Shown here: piece after piece, positions 48,101 to 60,600 of the stretch
Position numbering within the stretch: the stretch's first letter is position 1
How the letters are laid out: each line of letters starts with the position of its first letter
NCBI RefSeq assembly: GCF_905220565.1
Contig: NC_059398.1
Span: forward strand, 15,025,210 to 15,089,209
Length of the DNA stretch: 64,000 nucleotides
Source: Melitaea cinxia
Taxonomy: Eukaryota; Arthropoda; Insecta; Lepidoptera; Nymphalidae
Direction of reading: 5' to 3'
Made by a program: the position numbers and the translations under genes
The notes under the pieces: generated by a model
What the model saw: the letters and a program-made list of their open reading frames with translations, nothing else
Told to the model about the DNA's origin: nothing
The model's database searches: none

Positions 48101-48971
48101 CTAGTTCCTAATAGTTTCAGTTTACAAAAGGTTAAAGAGATAAAGTTTATTTCGTAAGAAATACGATGAATTAATTTCATAACGAAATAGGTTAACCGGT
48201 TAAATATTGAAAACATTACACAGATAGTTACAAACATATTTTAGGAGGTCAGATATTAGTATCAACTACTTATTAGTAATTATATTATTTTATGTAATAT
48301 AAAATGAAATCAAAGGCAAACCGCTCTCGGTTCATCACTTGACATACATCCGACTCAGTTCCGATAGCACGATAGCGCACAGCTGTTACGACACAACGGC
48401 GATACGATCAGACTTTCGAGATGTTTTGGCCGAAGCTCGGTTAGATAACAAAAAGTTCGCTTACGTAAACTCACGTTTATCATCGGGCTTTCTTTGAGAT
48501 CGAATATAAATCACGATACAGGTATCGTAGTTATAATAACAATATTTATTTTGCGTAATTGTCGGTTTGTTTGACAACATGAGTATGTTATTATGACGTC
48601 TCGCATGATTTGATGTGAAGTACGTTTACGTCTTATTTCACACGGATAACTTCTTAAGCGGCGAAGCAGATACAGTTACATAAAATATTGAGTGTGTTTT
48701 TGTAAGATTCAAATCTTTTAAAGTATGGAATTAATTTTATTACAAAAATATTATATACTAATTTTTTAGATAGCAGTGATTCTTTTATTAGTTAATAATA
48801 AATAATGAAAGTGCTGAACAATTTAATACTCTGCACTGATTAGTACTGATAAATGGACAACTAGCGGTTCTCATTTTTAATAATTTTAATGTAAAAAATA
48901 AATAAGGTAAGGAACTTAATGCGTGTGTGATAGCCTTAAAGGTAAATGCCGACTAATATGGCTATTTTTTT
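45116..48971. other. AT-rich noncoding DNA, no gene supported
   Basis: Frames at 45491-45682, 47502-47762 and 47948-48157 (+) are short and without domains. No repeat shared with the rest of the window and no RNA gene recognised. Confidence 0.5.
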
Positions 48972-49207
48972 ATCAATCCACAGCTGGACATAGGCCTCCA
49001 CAAGTTCGCGCCACAAATGGCGTGAACTAACGGGTGTTGCCCTAGTCACCACGCTGGGCAGGCGGGTAGGTGACCGCAGGGCTGGCTTTGTCGTACCGAG
49101 GACGCTGCTGCCCGTCTTCGACCTTGTATTTTTCAAAGCCAGCAATTGGATAGTTATCCCGCCATCGGCTTTTTAAGTTCCAAGGTGGTAGTGGAACTGT
49201 GTTATCG
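48972..49207 (-). mobile_element. SINE-like element with RTE-type 3' tail, copy 3 (5'-truncated, older)
   Basis: Minus-strand copy beginning inside the element (CGATAACACAGTTCCACTAC) and ending in TGGAGGCCTATGTCCAGCTG. It lacks the GTGTGGCTACGG head and the (ATG)n tail, and carries more substitutions and small deletions than copies 1 and 2 (for example AAGCCGATGGCGGG for AAGCCGACCGATGGCGGG). No target-site duplication is evident. The 69-codon minus frame here, ending its match with LWRELVEAYVQLW, is the relic of the RTE C-terminus within the tail. Confidence 0.75.
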
Positions 49208-49599
49208 CTAATTGAGCACTTTGTACTATTAAAACTGATCTAAAATAATCGACGTTATCGAAAATAGCATACATAAAAGAAAGCAGCCGAATTCTTATCT
49301 TGTTCGACGTAAGTTCAATAAAAAGAAAAAGAGAAATATTTCACAACAAACTATGAGAAAGTGAAACTATGAGATCGACTTAGTTCCAATGAATAAACTA
49401 TAATATTAGTCCATGTTGCGTCATCGATGGTGACTGGTGACGATACAGAGAACTAATTTGAGGTCGTGACCGCTGACGAAAGCGATGCCGATTCTTTTTA
49501 GGAAAATACTTAGTAAACAACCAGTTAATTATGTATGTGACGAACATAGAATAGGATTAATAATATATATTATTACTAACTGACTCCGTAGACATTGGT
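49208..49599. other. AT-rich noncoding DNA, no gene supported
   Basis: Nothing recognised between SINE copy 3 and the next repeat relic. Confidence 0.5.
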
Positions 49600-49785
49600 T
49601 TGCTATTTATGTCATTAACCCCCTTAATCCGTCCCCATATAACTTAGAGGTATGAAAAATAGATGTTGGCCGATTCTCAGACCTACCCGATACCCACACA
49701 AAATTTCATAAAAATATGTCCACCAATTTCAGAGGAGTATTTTAACTAACATTGTAACACGAGAATTTGATATACAAGATAATAT
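49600..49785 (+). repeat. Relic of a dispersed lepidopteran repeat (CCGATTCTCAGACCTACCC type)
   Basis: The series CATATAACTTAGAGGTATGA, GGCCGATTCTCAGACCTACC, CACACAAAATTTCATAAAAA and TAACACGAGAATTTGATATA is one I recall from many moth and butterfly sequences, where it ends in an ATATA-rich terminus. There is no second copy in this window, so the call depends on recall. No coding content; transposon class not assigned. Confidence 0.4.
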
Positions 49786-51707
49786 TCTGACAGTTTAATC
49801 GAATCTAAAATCAGATTATCTTAATCTGACATTGTTAATGGGTTCAAGCACACCATTAGCATTTTGATATACATTCTCGAAAATGTAAAACACCTAATGA
49901 ATATACTAACGATTTTTAAAAGCTGTCTCAGTAGAGAGAAGAGATAAGATCTAAAAGTAATTTATATAGCGTTGGTAATTATGTAACACTAACATTAAGA
50001 TCAAAAGCTAAAACAGAAAGTAAAATAACAAAAAAACAATTAATAAAACCATACACGGCAAGGTTGTAATGTCATATGAAAAATAGTTTGAAAGTAACTG
50101 AGCGGCGTACAGGAGCCGATCGTGAGTCACGCGTGGTTTCAGTAATACGAACATGTTAATTATTGTGACTGGCGTGGCTTTTACGTTTATTCACATAATT
50201 GTACATCACGCTTAACGCACTTTGTCTATTGTGAAACACGTTTAGTAGATGATATGCGTTAAATTATCTCATAAAATAACTTTAGCGTTATTATTAACGA
50301 GCATATATTAAACCTAGAAACTTGTTTGGTATAAGTAATCAAGCGCCAATTTTGGATCAGGTTTGGTTCTTTTAAGTCTCATCAAACATCATACAATATT
50401 GCCGAAATATAATAAGTTTATACAGTATAGTAAAACAGGTGATAAGAAGAAAAGCTTTAAATGTTACTCTTTCTAGTTTTTTTATTAATTTAACTGTTCC
50501 CAAACTGGCTGTGATAAAACGGATTGATTCGTTACTTATTTATTTTTAGTATTGTCGAATAATAAAAGCTTCATATTTATAAAAATTACATACATTATTG
50601 ATGTACATATTTTATATCGAAAGCTTTTATTTCGACGCTCATCACAACAACTCGTAAGCAAATAAGACGTCAATTTGTGTGGAGTGATGTACGAGTAACT
50701 AAACGAATTAAATGATCCATCAAGCACGGTATCGTGTAGTAGTACGCGCGTTATCTATTTTATTAATGTATTCCGATAAACCATTATATAGAAGCTAAAG
50801 GTTGAAAGATATCACAGTGGGTTACGGATTAACATAACGCTACATTCATTCAAGATGTATTTAGGTGAGCTCTATTACAGTTAGATTCGAATTGATTCAA
50901 ACATTCGTAGTTTTGACATTTTAAAATGTTAAATTTTTTCTTATCTATATACACAATTAAGTCGAAGAGTTTGAATGTTGAAAATCTATTTCACAACCGA
51001 GTCCATTTTATAATTTACGTGATATATCTATATCTAGATATATACAGACACGCTATAAATAAATTAGGAATTGGAGGGGAAATTGCATTACAACAGCAAC
51101 ATAATAATAAAAGGAATTATGTTGGCATAAGTACAATCCATTAATATCAATTTAAAAAACTTAATTTTAAATTAATCATCAATTTAAATAGTAAGTTTTT
51201 TACAATTTAAGAACGATGAACCTTAAAGATATTGTGAGATAAAGTTAGCCTTACGAAATGTCAAATATAAAGGGTGATAATTTCCGACGTCTCAAATGGT
51301 TTAAAGGCTACAATATCCTCAGACCTTTATCCAGACGTGGGAAAGATTTAGCCTAATATAATAGAGATAGATTTCATATACCTATTGTTATTGTTATAAA
51401 GGTTAAATGTACAACGATTAATTATATTAAATATTTACTACAGTATAATAGCTTTAATTCAAAAGTTTTTCAAAGTTGACACTTCAAATGTTAGCAATGC
51501 CAGCCCGGATAATACACCTGCGATAGTCGGTTTCACGATTCACGAATCTTATTTACTAGGCAAAATCAGTTTCATTTTTCCAAAGGACTTTAAAATTTCT
51601 TTGACTTAATAAAAATTTCATAATTAAATCAATATAAATAAACTTAAATCCACTTTAGAACGCCTTTTCTATTGAGACTATAGAGTCCAGTTTACAATTT
51701 TGTCTCA
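49786..51707. other. AT-rich noncoding DNA, no gene supported
   Basis: Frames at 50536-50727 (-) and 50926-51144 (+) carry no motif. No RNA gene or repeat recognised. Confidence 0.5.
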
Positions 51708-51940
51708 CTAATTGTTAAGCAAGCTTACAATTTGCCTGATGGTAAGCGGTTGCCTAAATCTCTACATCTCCTATATCGGGAGCATCACAAGCGCTTTGCC
51801 GACCCTACATCTTTTCACAGGAACAAACCACTACATGGGAGCAGCATTAATTCACTTTGGTCTTCTGACAGGTTAATAATGTACTTCCTCAGTGAGGTTG
51901 CTCCAAATTTAAGCAAGATACTTCCCGTTGAACCCTATAA
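51708..51940 (-). repeat. Poly(A)-ended short retroposed repeat, family B, copy 4 (old)
   Basis: On the minus strand it runs TTCAACGGGAAGTATCTTGC, then GTCAGAAGACCAAAG, GGGTCGGCAAAGCGCTTGTG, ACCGCTTACCATCAGGCAAA and CTTGCTTAACAATTAG, the same order as 19811-20093 but with many substitutions. It is the most diverged of the four copies. The 77-codon plus frame across it (51732-51965) is a chance reading of the repeat. Confidence 0.55.
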
Positions 51941-53794
51941 TTATACATTTGGTTTTTTACTATAGAAAGATCAATCGTAATAATACGTAAGTAAGTCTGT
52001 ACCAATATCTAAATCTTCGACAGCGAATACCCTTTGAAAGTAGGTAAAGCGGATTATTCCTACGCTGTAACAGACGATCCATTGTGTTGTCAGTTTGCAC
52101 TGTTTGCTGTTATTTCCCTGTGATAAATATGCGCGGACGCATCGCAGGCGCTTACAGACAAGATTTTGGTGCGAAAACGTTAAAGAGTTAATGCAACTTC
52201 CATCAATTGGTTATTTACTTTGAAAGGGAATATTCTAGGTTTATTCAAGTTGATTTACTATTTATTAAAGTCTGTGTCTAAAGTAATTTGTTTAGTTTTA
52301 TTAGTGAATAGAAAGTTAGTTATCAACGTCGATATTTTACGAATACTAAACATGAAATCGGTATTAGGAAAATGTAAACTAACAAGCGAATAAGCCAGTC
52401 GAAAAATTTCTTCGATCTGTAAGTAATAGAACTAAATCAACTACAATACGTCAAATAAAACAAAAACACAACATTTACAAATCTGTATCGTATCTGATAT
52501 AACTCTGAGCTCGGCTTGATGAACGGTGCGCACGCGACCACGCGCCGGTTGCGCTTGCTCACGATTTGGGTCAAGGCAGCCAGGACTGCACCGAGACGAT
52601 TGGTACAAATTGCCGTTTAGTTTATCAATATGCATTTTGTGTGTGACCTAAAACTGAAAGTGCTACTTATATTGTTACAAATGGACCTGATGACAGCAAA
52701 GAAGACGCAACCTGTCTCGAGGAACAAGGCGTCAATTGAAAGCGCTATTGCAAAATTTAATAGATAACGTAAACTTTGAAGAAGATTATTTTAGAATATT
52801 CCTAACACCATTGATAAAATTAAGTGACGAATAAATTATAAATGAAGTAAGAGTTAAAACATTTTCTCGTTTAATCTTTGAATGTATTAAAACCTACGTG
52901 TTAAACCGTGTACTACCTAACTATATGTTACAATCAAATGTTATTTTTAACATGTAAGCCATAATAGCTATGATTACAATAATGTATACTTAAAAAAAAT
53001 TACAGAGTATAAAGCTTGAATAAGGTCGATCTCATTAGAAGGTCAGTCTAAGATACTTCGTGTCCCAACTCTCACCTTGTTCTAAAAACATTATAAGTTA
53101 ACTCATATGTTCGAAAAAATTACATTGTATCTTATAATTTATTATTATTAACATTCAAAATTGCTTTCGTGTAACACAAATGGTAACTTAACGGTTTTTT
53201 TGTTGATACATGGAGGTTGAGTAGTTATTACTTAACTAGAACTTTCTACCAAAACTAAACACAAAATATTAATAGTTCTTTACGAATATAAGTGGAAAAC
53301 ATAAAATGTTTGAAGTGTATGAAATACGATATCCCGCTTCCTTTCCTATAATAAAATCGGATGTTTAACTTATACAAAGCATTCTATTAGATATTACGAG
53401 TTTCGTTCATATTGTAACATTTGTATCTGAATTTGCTTTATATATTATAACCTCATGAATAATAGCAAGGAAAAAATATTTGTAATTTTTCTTAGGCCTT
53501 TTCTCGAGTTCTGCCTTTCATTTGTATTTCAAAAGCTAATACTTTGCACGGACGGTTTATTTACAGTTAAACATCTTAATGTCTCAATTATGTTGTGAAA
53601 ATATTCTAGTGTCGATAGCCTTTTATAAATATTTCAAATGTTGTTTCCAGAAAGTATTCTGCTTTATACTCTCAAGGTTTTCGTTGGTATTTTAAGTTCT
53701 TAAAAAAGCTTACTTACATATATTTATGTGGGTAGAATACAGTTGAATTTTTATTAATGTGTTACCCACACATGAGGGAATCCTAAACATTTTA
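51941..53794. other. AT-rich noncoding DNA; GC-rich island at 52.50-52.61 kb
   Basis: No gene supported. The island at about 52500-52612 is far richer in G+C than its surroundings and is open in more than one frame (see findings). The rest is featureless. Confidence 0.45.
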
Positions 53795-53880
53795 AGCACC
53801 GACACGGTAAATCGGAAATGCAGGTTCGATCCTTGCTGGAACGGTCGATTTTTGATATGATATTAAAAATGCTTACAGTT
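53795..53880 (+). repeat. tRNA-derived SINE-like relic with B box
   Basis: AATGCAGGTTCGATCCTTGC holds a near-canonical tRNA B box (GGTTCGATCC at 53823-53832). It is followed by TGGAACGGTCGATTTTTGAT and an A/T-rich end, which resembles a short retroposed repeat I recall from Lepidoptera. No convincing A box is kept, and no cloverleaf can be drawn. Confidence 0.35.
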
Positions 53881-54348
53881 TAATTACTTTCTTATTGAAC
53901 CACGCATTTCTTTAAAAATACTTCTTGTTGGATTTATTACCTAGCGAGATCTTCGTTAGTTAAACAATTATAGTCTTATATAGGAAGTAACGAGTAGGGA
54001 TAACATAGATATTACCGCTAAGCTACTATTGTAAGTAAATTTCAAATTTTAATTAATAAAAATATGCAGTGGCGCAAGTTCCCTGTAATTTCGAAAGTCA
54101 CTCTTCCGTGGGAATAGACAACAGGTGATGTATCAACATGTGCAGTCACGCTAGTGAACACATTCAATAGCTATGCCAGAGGACCTAAGTACGTTTTAAT
54201 TGGACTATATACTGTTCCTAAGTATTTTGTATTTATTTACATTCTGTTTGTTATATGATTTAAGTTTGATATAATAGATGCAAACTCGTTCGAAGAGGTA
54301 GATTTAAAAAACATGAAAATATTCCAGCCATGCCGAAAATAGGCCAAA

Positions 54349-54380
<32 letters not shown>

Positions 54381-56243
54381 AGTAACTTAAAGTTTTTATT
54401 CTATATCTCCTAATATTATTATCAGTCTAGACTGATTAGATTATAAAAGTATTTTTGCAAAAATAAATAATACGGTGCAAATATAAAAATCAAAGAGACT
54501 TCTTTTTGATAAAGATATTTATAATATAAAATATTGTAATAACTGACAGGAACAGAGCAGTAACAAAACTCATTATACTGCAAATTATTTAAGGCATATG
54601 ACAGCAGAGCAATAGCCCTAAATATCGACATCTGAAAAGTCCTCAACGCGAATAAAACCGCGAGAGGCGTCTAGTTTTACATATACCACAAACAAAGACA
54701 TATATGAACGGATGTACACACATTCCAGTGCTCAGACGGAGGGTGTGCGTCGGACTGTGTCCCCCGCGAGAGACGACGGCCAAATGTTACGTCGAATTTA
54801 CCTTCGTTGTATAATCATGATAAAATTGTTACGGCATTGCGATGGAATGATAAGGGTCTCGGTCTTGTAATTTATTATTCGTTTTTTTTTTACACTATTT
54901 TAATATTAATTTTAAATCTTCATTACAGACAACAACAATTTTTCTACGTGAATTATTTAGCGCCCATAAGACTCTTTACAAAAAAATATAATTTTGGTCA
55001 TTTATAGATACTTTTTTTAAAAGGAAAACGAATGCAATGGTAATCTTTCAATAGATATAGGTACGCAAGTTGCATTGACGCCTATGGTGCTCTTTCGTTT
55101 CGTTCAGAAGTGACGTTTACGGCCTATTATTACAAGTCATTTTTTATGTAAGACCAAACAAACACTCTTCAACAACATTATTACTTATATAAGCAAAGAT
55201 TTACCTTATTAAGTACCAAGTACAAAATACATTTGACCTACATCCTAAACAATAGGTTCAGTCAAGAGTAGGCGTCGGTTCTATTACAAAAACTGCAAAC
55301 CATCAGTCACGAGATTAAGCGGTTGACAGTAGCAAAATAAGTTTATCTATGACGAATAAGATAGATTACGGAAGGGATTTTAGGGTGTCGTTTGTAATAC
55401 GATTTGACACACATACTAACGTGACTCGAGAAGATAGTGGATTAATGATCGTTGTGAACGTGGGTTTGCATCGATAAGAAATAATGCAATTCTATAATTA
55501 CGTTTTAAAAATGTTATATTTTGAAATGTTTTGATTTGTAATATATAAAACAAAGATTAACAATATATAAGACTATTTTATTTGTATGTAGATACTATTA
55601 ATTATTCTAGTCTGGATTATACAAAAATAATAAATGGAAGGCTATAGAACTAGGAATATAATGAGTAGTTACATACATACATAAAACAAAATAGTGCCAC
55701 ACTGGCGCAGTTTAATTAGAATGCAAGTAATCGTATGAAAAATTCGTGAGGAACGATGTGAGATAACCATATATTGCCGTTAGTTGGCCAAAGGGCGTAC
55801 ATTGAGGGAGCATTTAATATCCACCCTTGCGAAATCGAACAAAGGCGAACAATAAGCGCATGCGCGGTGCATTGTGCTATTTAGGAGCGAATAATTTTTT
55901 ACTCTTTTTTATTTACAACAAAGCATTGCACAAAACAATCGGTCAACGAGTCGGGTCACGCTTTACGAGCTGCAACAATGGAGGTGCCGAAATTAATAAA
56001 GAGTTTGACCGGAGTTGTTGCAAATAGGTACTTTTGTTCAATGAGAACATTGAGACTGTACTTTTTCAGTGAATATTTTGAGTAACCTATTGATATCGAG
56101 ATTATTATACTCGTATAAGTGATAGCTTATGATAAAATTGAGTGTGCGTGATATACTAATATTTTATACTAAATTCGTGAAAATTCTGCAAAGAATATGA
56201 GGCCTAAGTACAACTGTTGAAAAATTTTCAAGCTCATAACATT
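53881..56243. other. AT-rich noncoding DNA with a TA microsatellite
   Basis: No gene. An uninterrupted (AT)n run lies at 54351-54377, followed by AATAAGTAACTT, faintly like the start of the Helitron-type-D segment at 32377. A modest GC-rich patch occurs at 54735-54780. Frames at 54422-54646 (-), 54807-55007 and 55827-56027 (+) lack motifs. Confidence 0.5.
54351..54377. repeat. (AT)n microsatellite
   Basis: Twenty-seven bases of pure AT alternation, likely polymorphic in length. Confidence 0.9.
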
Positions 56244-56301
56244 CGGCCTGTAACATCCCGTTGTTGGGCATAGGCCTTTTTTCATGTAGGGGAAGGATTC
56301 T
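56244..56301 (-). repeat. Relic of a LINE/SINE 3' tail (GGCCTATGCCCAGCAG type)
   Basis: On the minus strand, ATCCTTCCCCTACATGAAAA then AAGGCCTATGCCCAACAACG and GGATGTTACAGGCC. This is the continuation of the type of tail seen at 30971-31035, and it is distantly similar to the RTE/SINE tail (GGCCTATGTCCAGCAGTGG). Only about 58 bases remain. Confidence 0.5.
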
Positions 56302-57184
56302 GATTTTTACACGAAATTATCCACGAAAAAAAATGTATGGACTGTGTTATAATAAATACATCAAAAAGCTGCAACTCTGTCCCTCTTAAAATATTCCCGG
56401 CAGACGCGTGCGTGCACGTGACAGACCCTTACATGTTTCTGATTTTACACACAGAAATTACCTACTATGTACAGTCAGTGTACAATGTAATGCCTATAAT
56501 CTTTTATAATTTATCAAAGAGAAATTACGAAAAAAAAAAATGTTTAATCGCAAATATCATGTTGTAAATTTTTATGTTGGTGTTTTTTTACAGTTATTCC
56601 TTAGACGACGCTACATGTATATTATTGCAGTATCTATTTATAATTATTATGAAAAGAAATACGAATACGAAAATAAATCTAGAAAGTGAATAATGAAACT
56701 ATATAAAGCCATCCTATTTTGTGAGGCGCTCGTATCAAAATGATAGATAGCGTTTTAATGCGAAAAATCGAAAAATACGGATATGCGAACGGATCATCGA
56801 GATTTATTTACGAATATTCCACAATGACATTTAGACTTTTAGGAGATTCGTCCAAAATCCCTTCGTAATAAACAAGGATGAAAAATTGACATTATCACGT
56901 AATAAATTTTCTATAGCATTGTGCAAGTATAGCCAATAAATTGACACGCTATTCCCATCACAAAAGGGGCGGCGATACAACCCTTCGAAGTAGGAATTAT
57001 TCAGTTGAATCCAAATATAATGGGGCTGTGATCCCCATCGTTTGATCAAATGCCGCTATATTAATCGCCTATATTTTATTAAAACACAAAAATACATTAC
57101 TGCAACATATATTACGGTTTGAACTTTATTTGATAGCAACTGTTCTTCACTAATCCCAGAGGAAAGCACAAAATGTCAAAAACC
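56302..57184. other. AT-rich noncoding DNA, no gene supported
   Basis: Frames at 56337-56567 (+) and 56831-57049 (-) have no motif. Nothing else recognised. Confidence 0.5.
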
Positions 57185-57330
57185 GTTTGAGATTATGCTA
57201 TACCAACTGTCTATTATGGGTTCGATTTCCACCCATGACAAATGTGTCTAGCTAGCCCATACAGATGTTTAGTGCTATCTAGTTTGTATTGTGTGTTTTC
57301 AGAACTCCGACACACGATATGCTAGGAGCC
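57185..57330 (+). repeat. tRNA-derived SINE relic, family C, copy 2
   Basis: GGTTCGATTTCC at 57219-57230 resembles a tRNA B box, set in TATGGGTTCGATTTCCACCC, which could form a short T-arm (GGG/CCC). The body then follows the copy at 36847 (GCCCATACAGATG…) and the minus-strand copy at 44983 (…TCCGACACA). The A box is decayed. Confidence 0.45.
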
Positions 57331-57531
57331 TTTGAATGTGATTGGTTTAATCTGTTATAAACAAAGGAACAATGTTACTTCGAACAGTATTTTATAATCA
57401 AGTCTTAAAGGGATATAGAAGATAAGCTCATCAAGATTAGTAATCTAACTTTGCTTAAAAAAAACTGACTAATAAACTTAATAATAATTCCAATATTTAC
57501 TAATATTACAAACATTACAGTGCGTCATGAT

Positions 57532-57678
57532 AAACGCAGTGTGAGACGTCCTCCGGCCCGTTGGAGCGACGATCTACGAAAGATTGCTGGCGTAGGCTGG
57601 ATGAGGATTGCGGAAAACCGGGATGTCTAGCGCGAACTTGGGAAGGCCTATGTCCAGCAGTTGACTGCAATAGGCTGA
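57532..57678 (+). pseudogene. Truncated relic of the RTE retrotransposon ORF (last 48 codons)
   Basis: These 147 bases align without gaps to 18984-19130, the end of the RTE reading frame, including the stop codon. I count 11 differences by eye, about 92-93% identity. TGG has become TAG at 57628-57630, so the frame is broken. It begins abruptly after TCATGAT and is followed by ATAGACTGACTG rather than an ATG tail; no target-site duplication is clear. A typical dead-on-arrival 5'-truncated LINE copy, older than the 16.3-kb element. Confidence 0.9.
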
Positions 57679-60600
57679 ATAGACTGACTGCTACACTATT
57701 AAATAAATACAGTCTAAGAAATCATTTATAAACGAAAAATGTAACCAAACTGTATGAACAGTAGTAGCAACACATTATAGCTTGTAAAAAAATACATTTG
57801 CAAACCACAGCACGATCCGTAACAGAAGCAATGTAATACACGAGCTATAAATACATTACAAGGCCAATTATACAACGTTGTCAACATACACCTGCATCTA
57901 TTGTGGTGCACCATCACATGAAACATAACAATAACAATTGATCGAGATACGTGCGCATGACGGGCCGCAGTTCGACAGAAATTAGTGTATTCGCAATTAA
58001 CGCGCACCGCATTGTATCCTACGGACCGCATCCATCTAACTGTAACAAGATTGTGCTTGATAGATAATTCTATTTTTTATTCCAGATTTCTGAATCAATG
58101 GAAGTAAATATTTTATTATTTTTGATTAAATAAATATAGCCTTTTAAAGATCTATAAATACTTTTTTATCTATATTTTTTAATAAGCGATTTCGCGGTCT
58201 GTATGTTTGAGATATTAACTATTTATGAATGTTGCAATAAAAAAAAAAGAACAAATATGAAAATTTATTTGCTAAAGTCGTCCAGTAAAAAGTTAAAAAC
58301 ATAATCGATCAATACTTTTCGCAGACGTGAAAGATAAAAGATTAAAATAACACACACGTGCATTCGATTTGATTGAACGGTTGTTTTGAAAACGTAATCG
58401 GAGTGGGTGTTTTGTAAACAAACAGTGAGAAACATTAGTTGCTATAACAAACGGAAGGTAGCGGTAACTTAAACTACGTAATTATGAGTTAATTTGTTGT
58501 AATTCAAAAGTAATAAAAAATGTTCCAATACATTTAATTAATTTAAATTTTAATAGTAGTTATTAAATTTATTCCAATTAAATAATAAACATTTTAAAAT
58601 AAATATAATTGCAGGTCTGACAGTTACAACAGTGACGTAGCTATAAATACTACCAACAAATCATCATACAAGAAAGAGGTAATAGCAAAGAGAAATCAAG
58701 AGTAGAGGAATTTAGAATCGTACACCTACATTATTTATTGTACTGCACAAAGTCGCATCTGTCATGTTATCAAAAGACAAATTTATACATGCGCGTTAGT
58801 ACCTACTGTGTAATTTAATAGTGTTAAGGTATTTGGCATAAATCCACCAGCATGTTATTATTTTTTGCTTATGTTGATCCCCATAATCAGGTTGATACAT
58901 TATATTTTTTGTTGAATCTACTAACTACAAAACAGGTTTTATCTTTCGACATGACTGTATGTGTAGATTAGAGAATTGAAATTGTTTTATTTTTGAAGGT
59001 ACACATTTATATTTCCGTGTGATTATAGTAAATTACTGGAATAAAGTATATCTGTAGAGAATATTGAATATTTGTCGGTCATATGTCTTATATCAGTTTT
59101 TATTAACAAAGCATTCACTTGTCAACATTATCTAAGACAGGCACTTATTCAATTCGCTCAAATCACTGCAGCTTGACATGCGGGCTCGGAATAATACGGG
59201 AAGAGTGATCGAGCGAATCACAGTACCTCAGACTCAAAACGAGATTTATTATTTCATCTGTATTTACTAGTACGTTTGAAATATTTATCTACGAACGGAA
59301 ATACAGATATAACACCAACGATCGCTTATCTAGATAACTTAAAGACCATGAAATTTATTGTGTAATCAGGAAATATTAATATTCATTTCATTTTGCAATT
59401 TTTTTTTCTCTGACACCTAAGGAAAAAATTATGCAAAATGTAAATGCAATTCGGATATATCCAAGGACATTATATCACTAATATCAATTAGCATTTTAAC
59501 TGCTATCAATCAAAAACTATCTGCTTGCCCAGAGTAGGTATATCGATTATACTCTTTATCGACTTGTTTACAAATGTGTGATTTATGGAAACGACTGTAA
59601 GATATAAATTTGAGTGCATTTATTCGTCGTACTGTTCGACAACTAACTTTATCGCAGACAGCCTTCAGGAAGTGACAAGTTCGGGTCAGCCGATGAGTGT
59701 CCCGCTGTACGACAAGGCCGTCAATCTTTGAACTTGGTCGTTTTAACCTCACATTTAATAGAAAGTAGTCGCGATTAATAAGAAGAAAGTAGACAACTGA
59801 TTACTATAAATATATTTACGTATTTAATTCATTTTGTGTGCGTATAGAATTACTTCACACCTATATTTGGTCAACAAGTTATAAATATGATAAAATGATT
59901 ATTTATAAAAAATTAACAGTTGCATTACCTAATTAATATTTTTTACTACGGAAATGATATTTCCTTTTGATTGTTTGATTAAATCTACGAACTCGCCTAA
60001 TGAGGACAAGCAAATTTGCATAGTTTTAATAATTATTATGGCTGAAACTAGTACCTGCTCTGAAGGTATATCTAAAATCTTGTAATTTACAATTACAAAG
60101 CATTTACAATGTTTACGCAACATGTTGATGTTGAAATCATTTCTATGTGTACGGAAATGTTATGATTTGCATTCGAATATACCTAATGTCGCAAATATTA
60201 TGCGGAAGATTTATTATTAGGATACCGTTTTAATCAAGAACCTTTTCGCTGTTGCGTAATTTTAAAACTGTGATAATTTAATGTCATGTAATTCACGACC
60301 TTTAAAACCCAGACCATTTAAAATATTTTAGTGCGATGTCCATATTGAGTATACATTTTCACGTTTATAAATTTTAATATAATATTTCAATTACGATTTC
60401 GATGTGTACGTAGCTAGCGATGATCGTGTCGACGAACGTTTACTATGTATGTGAAATGTAAGAAACATCTGCGGTGAATAACTCGTTTGAAACGATTATC
60501 CTTAGTTATATAGCAGCGTGCTGCCTAGCTTCTGGTGATGGTCCGTTATGGCGCGCCGATAGTGGGTTAATTAATGAATAATGGATGCACTGCAATATTT

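Noticed and set aside
57726..58031. 101-codon minus frame, the longest outside the RTE element and its shadows
   Set aside because: Cysteine- and aromatic-rich without any recognisable spacing; no splice or promoter context; length is within chance expectation for 64 kb.
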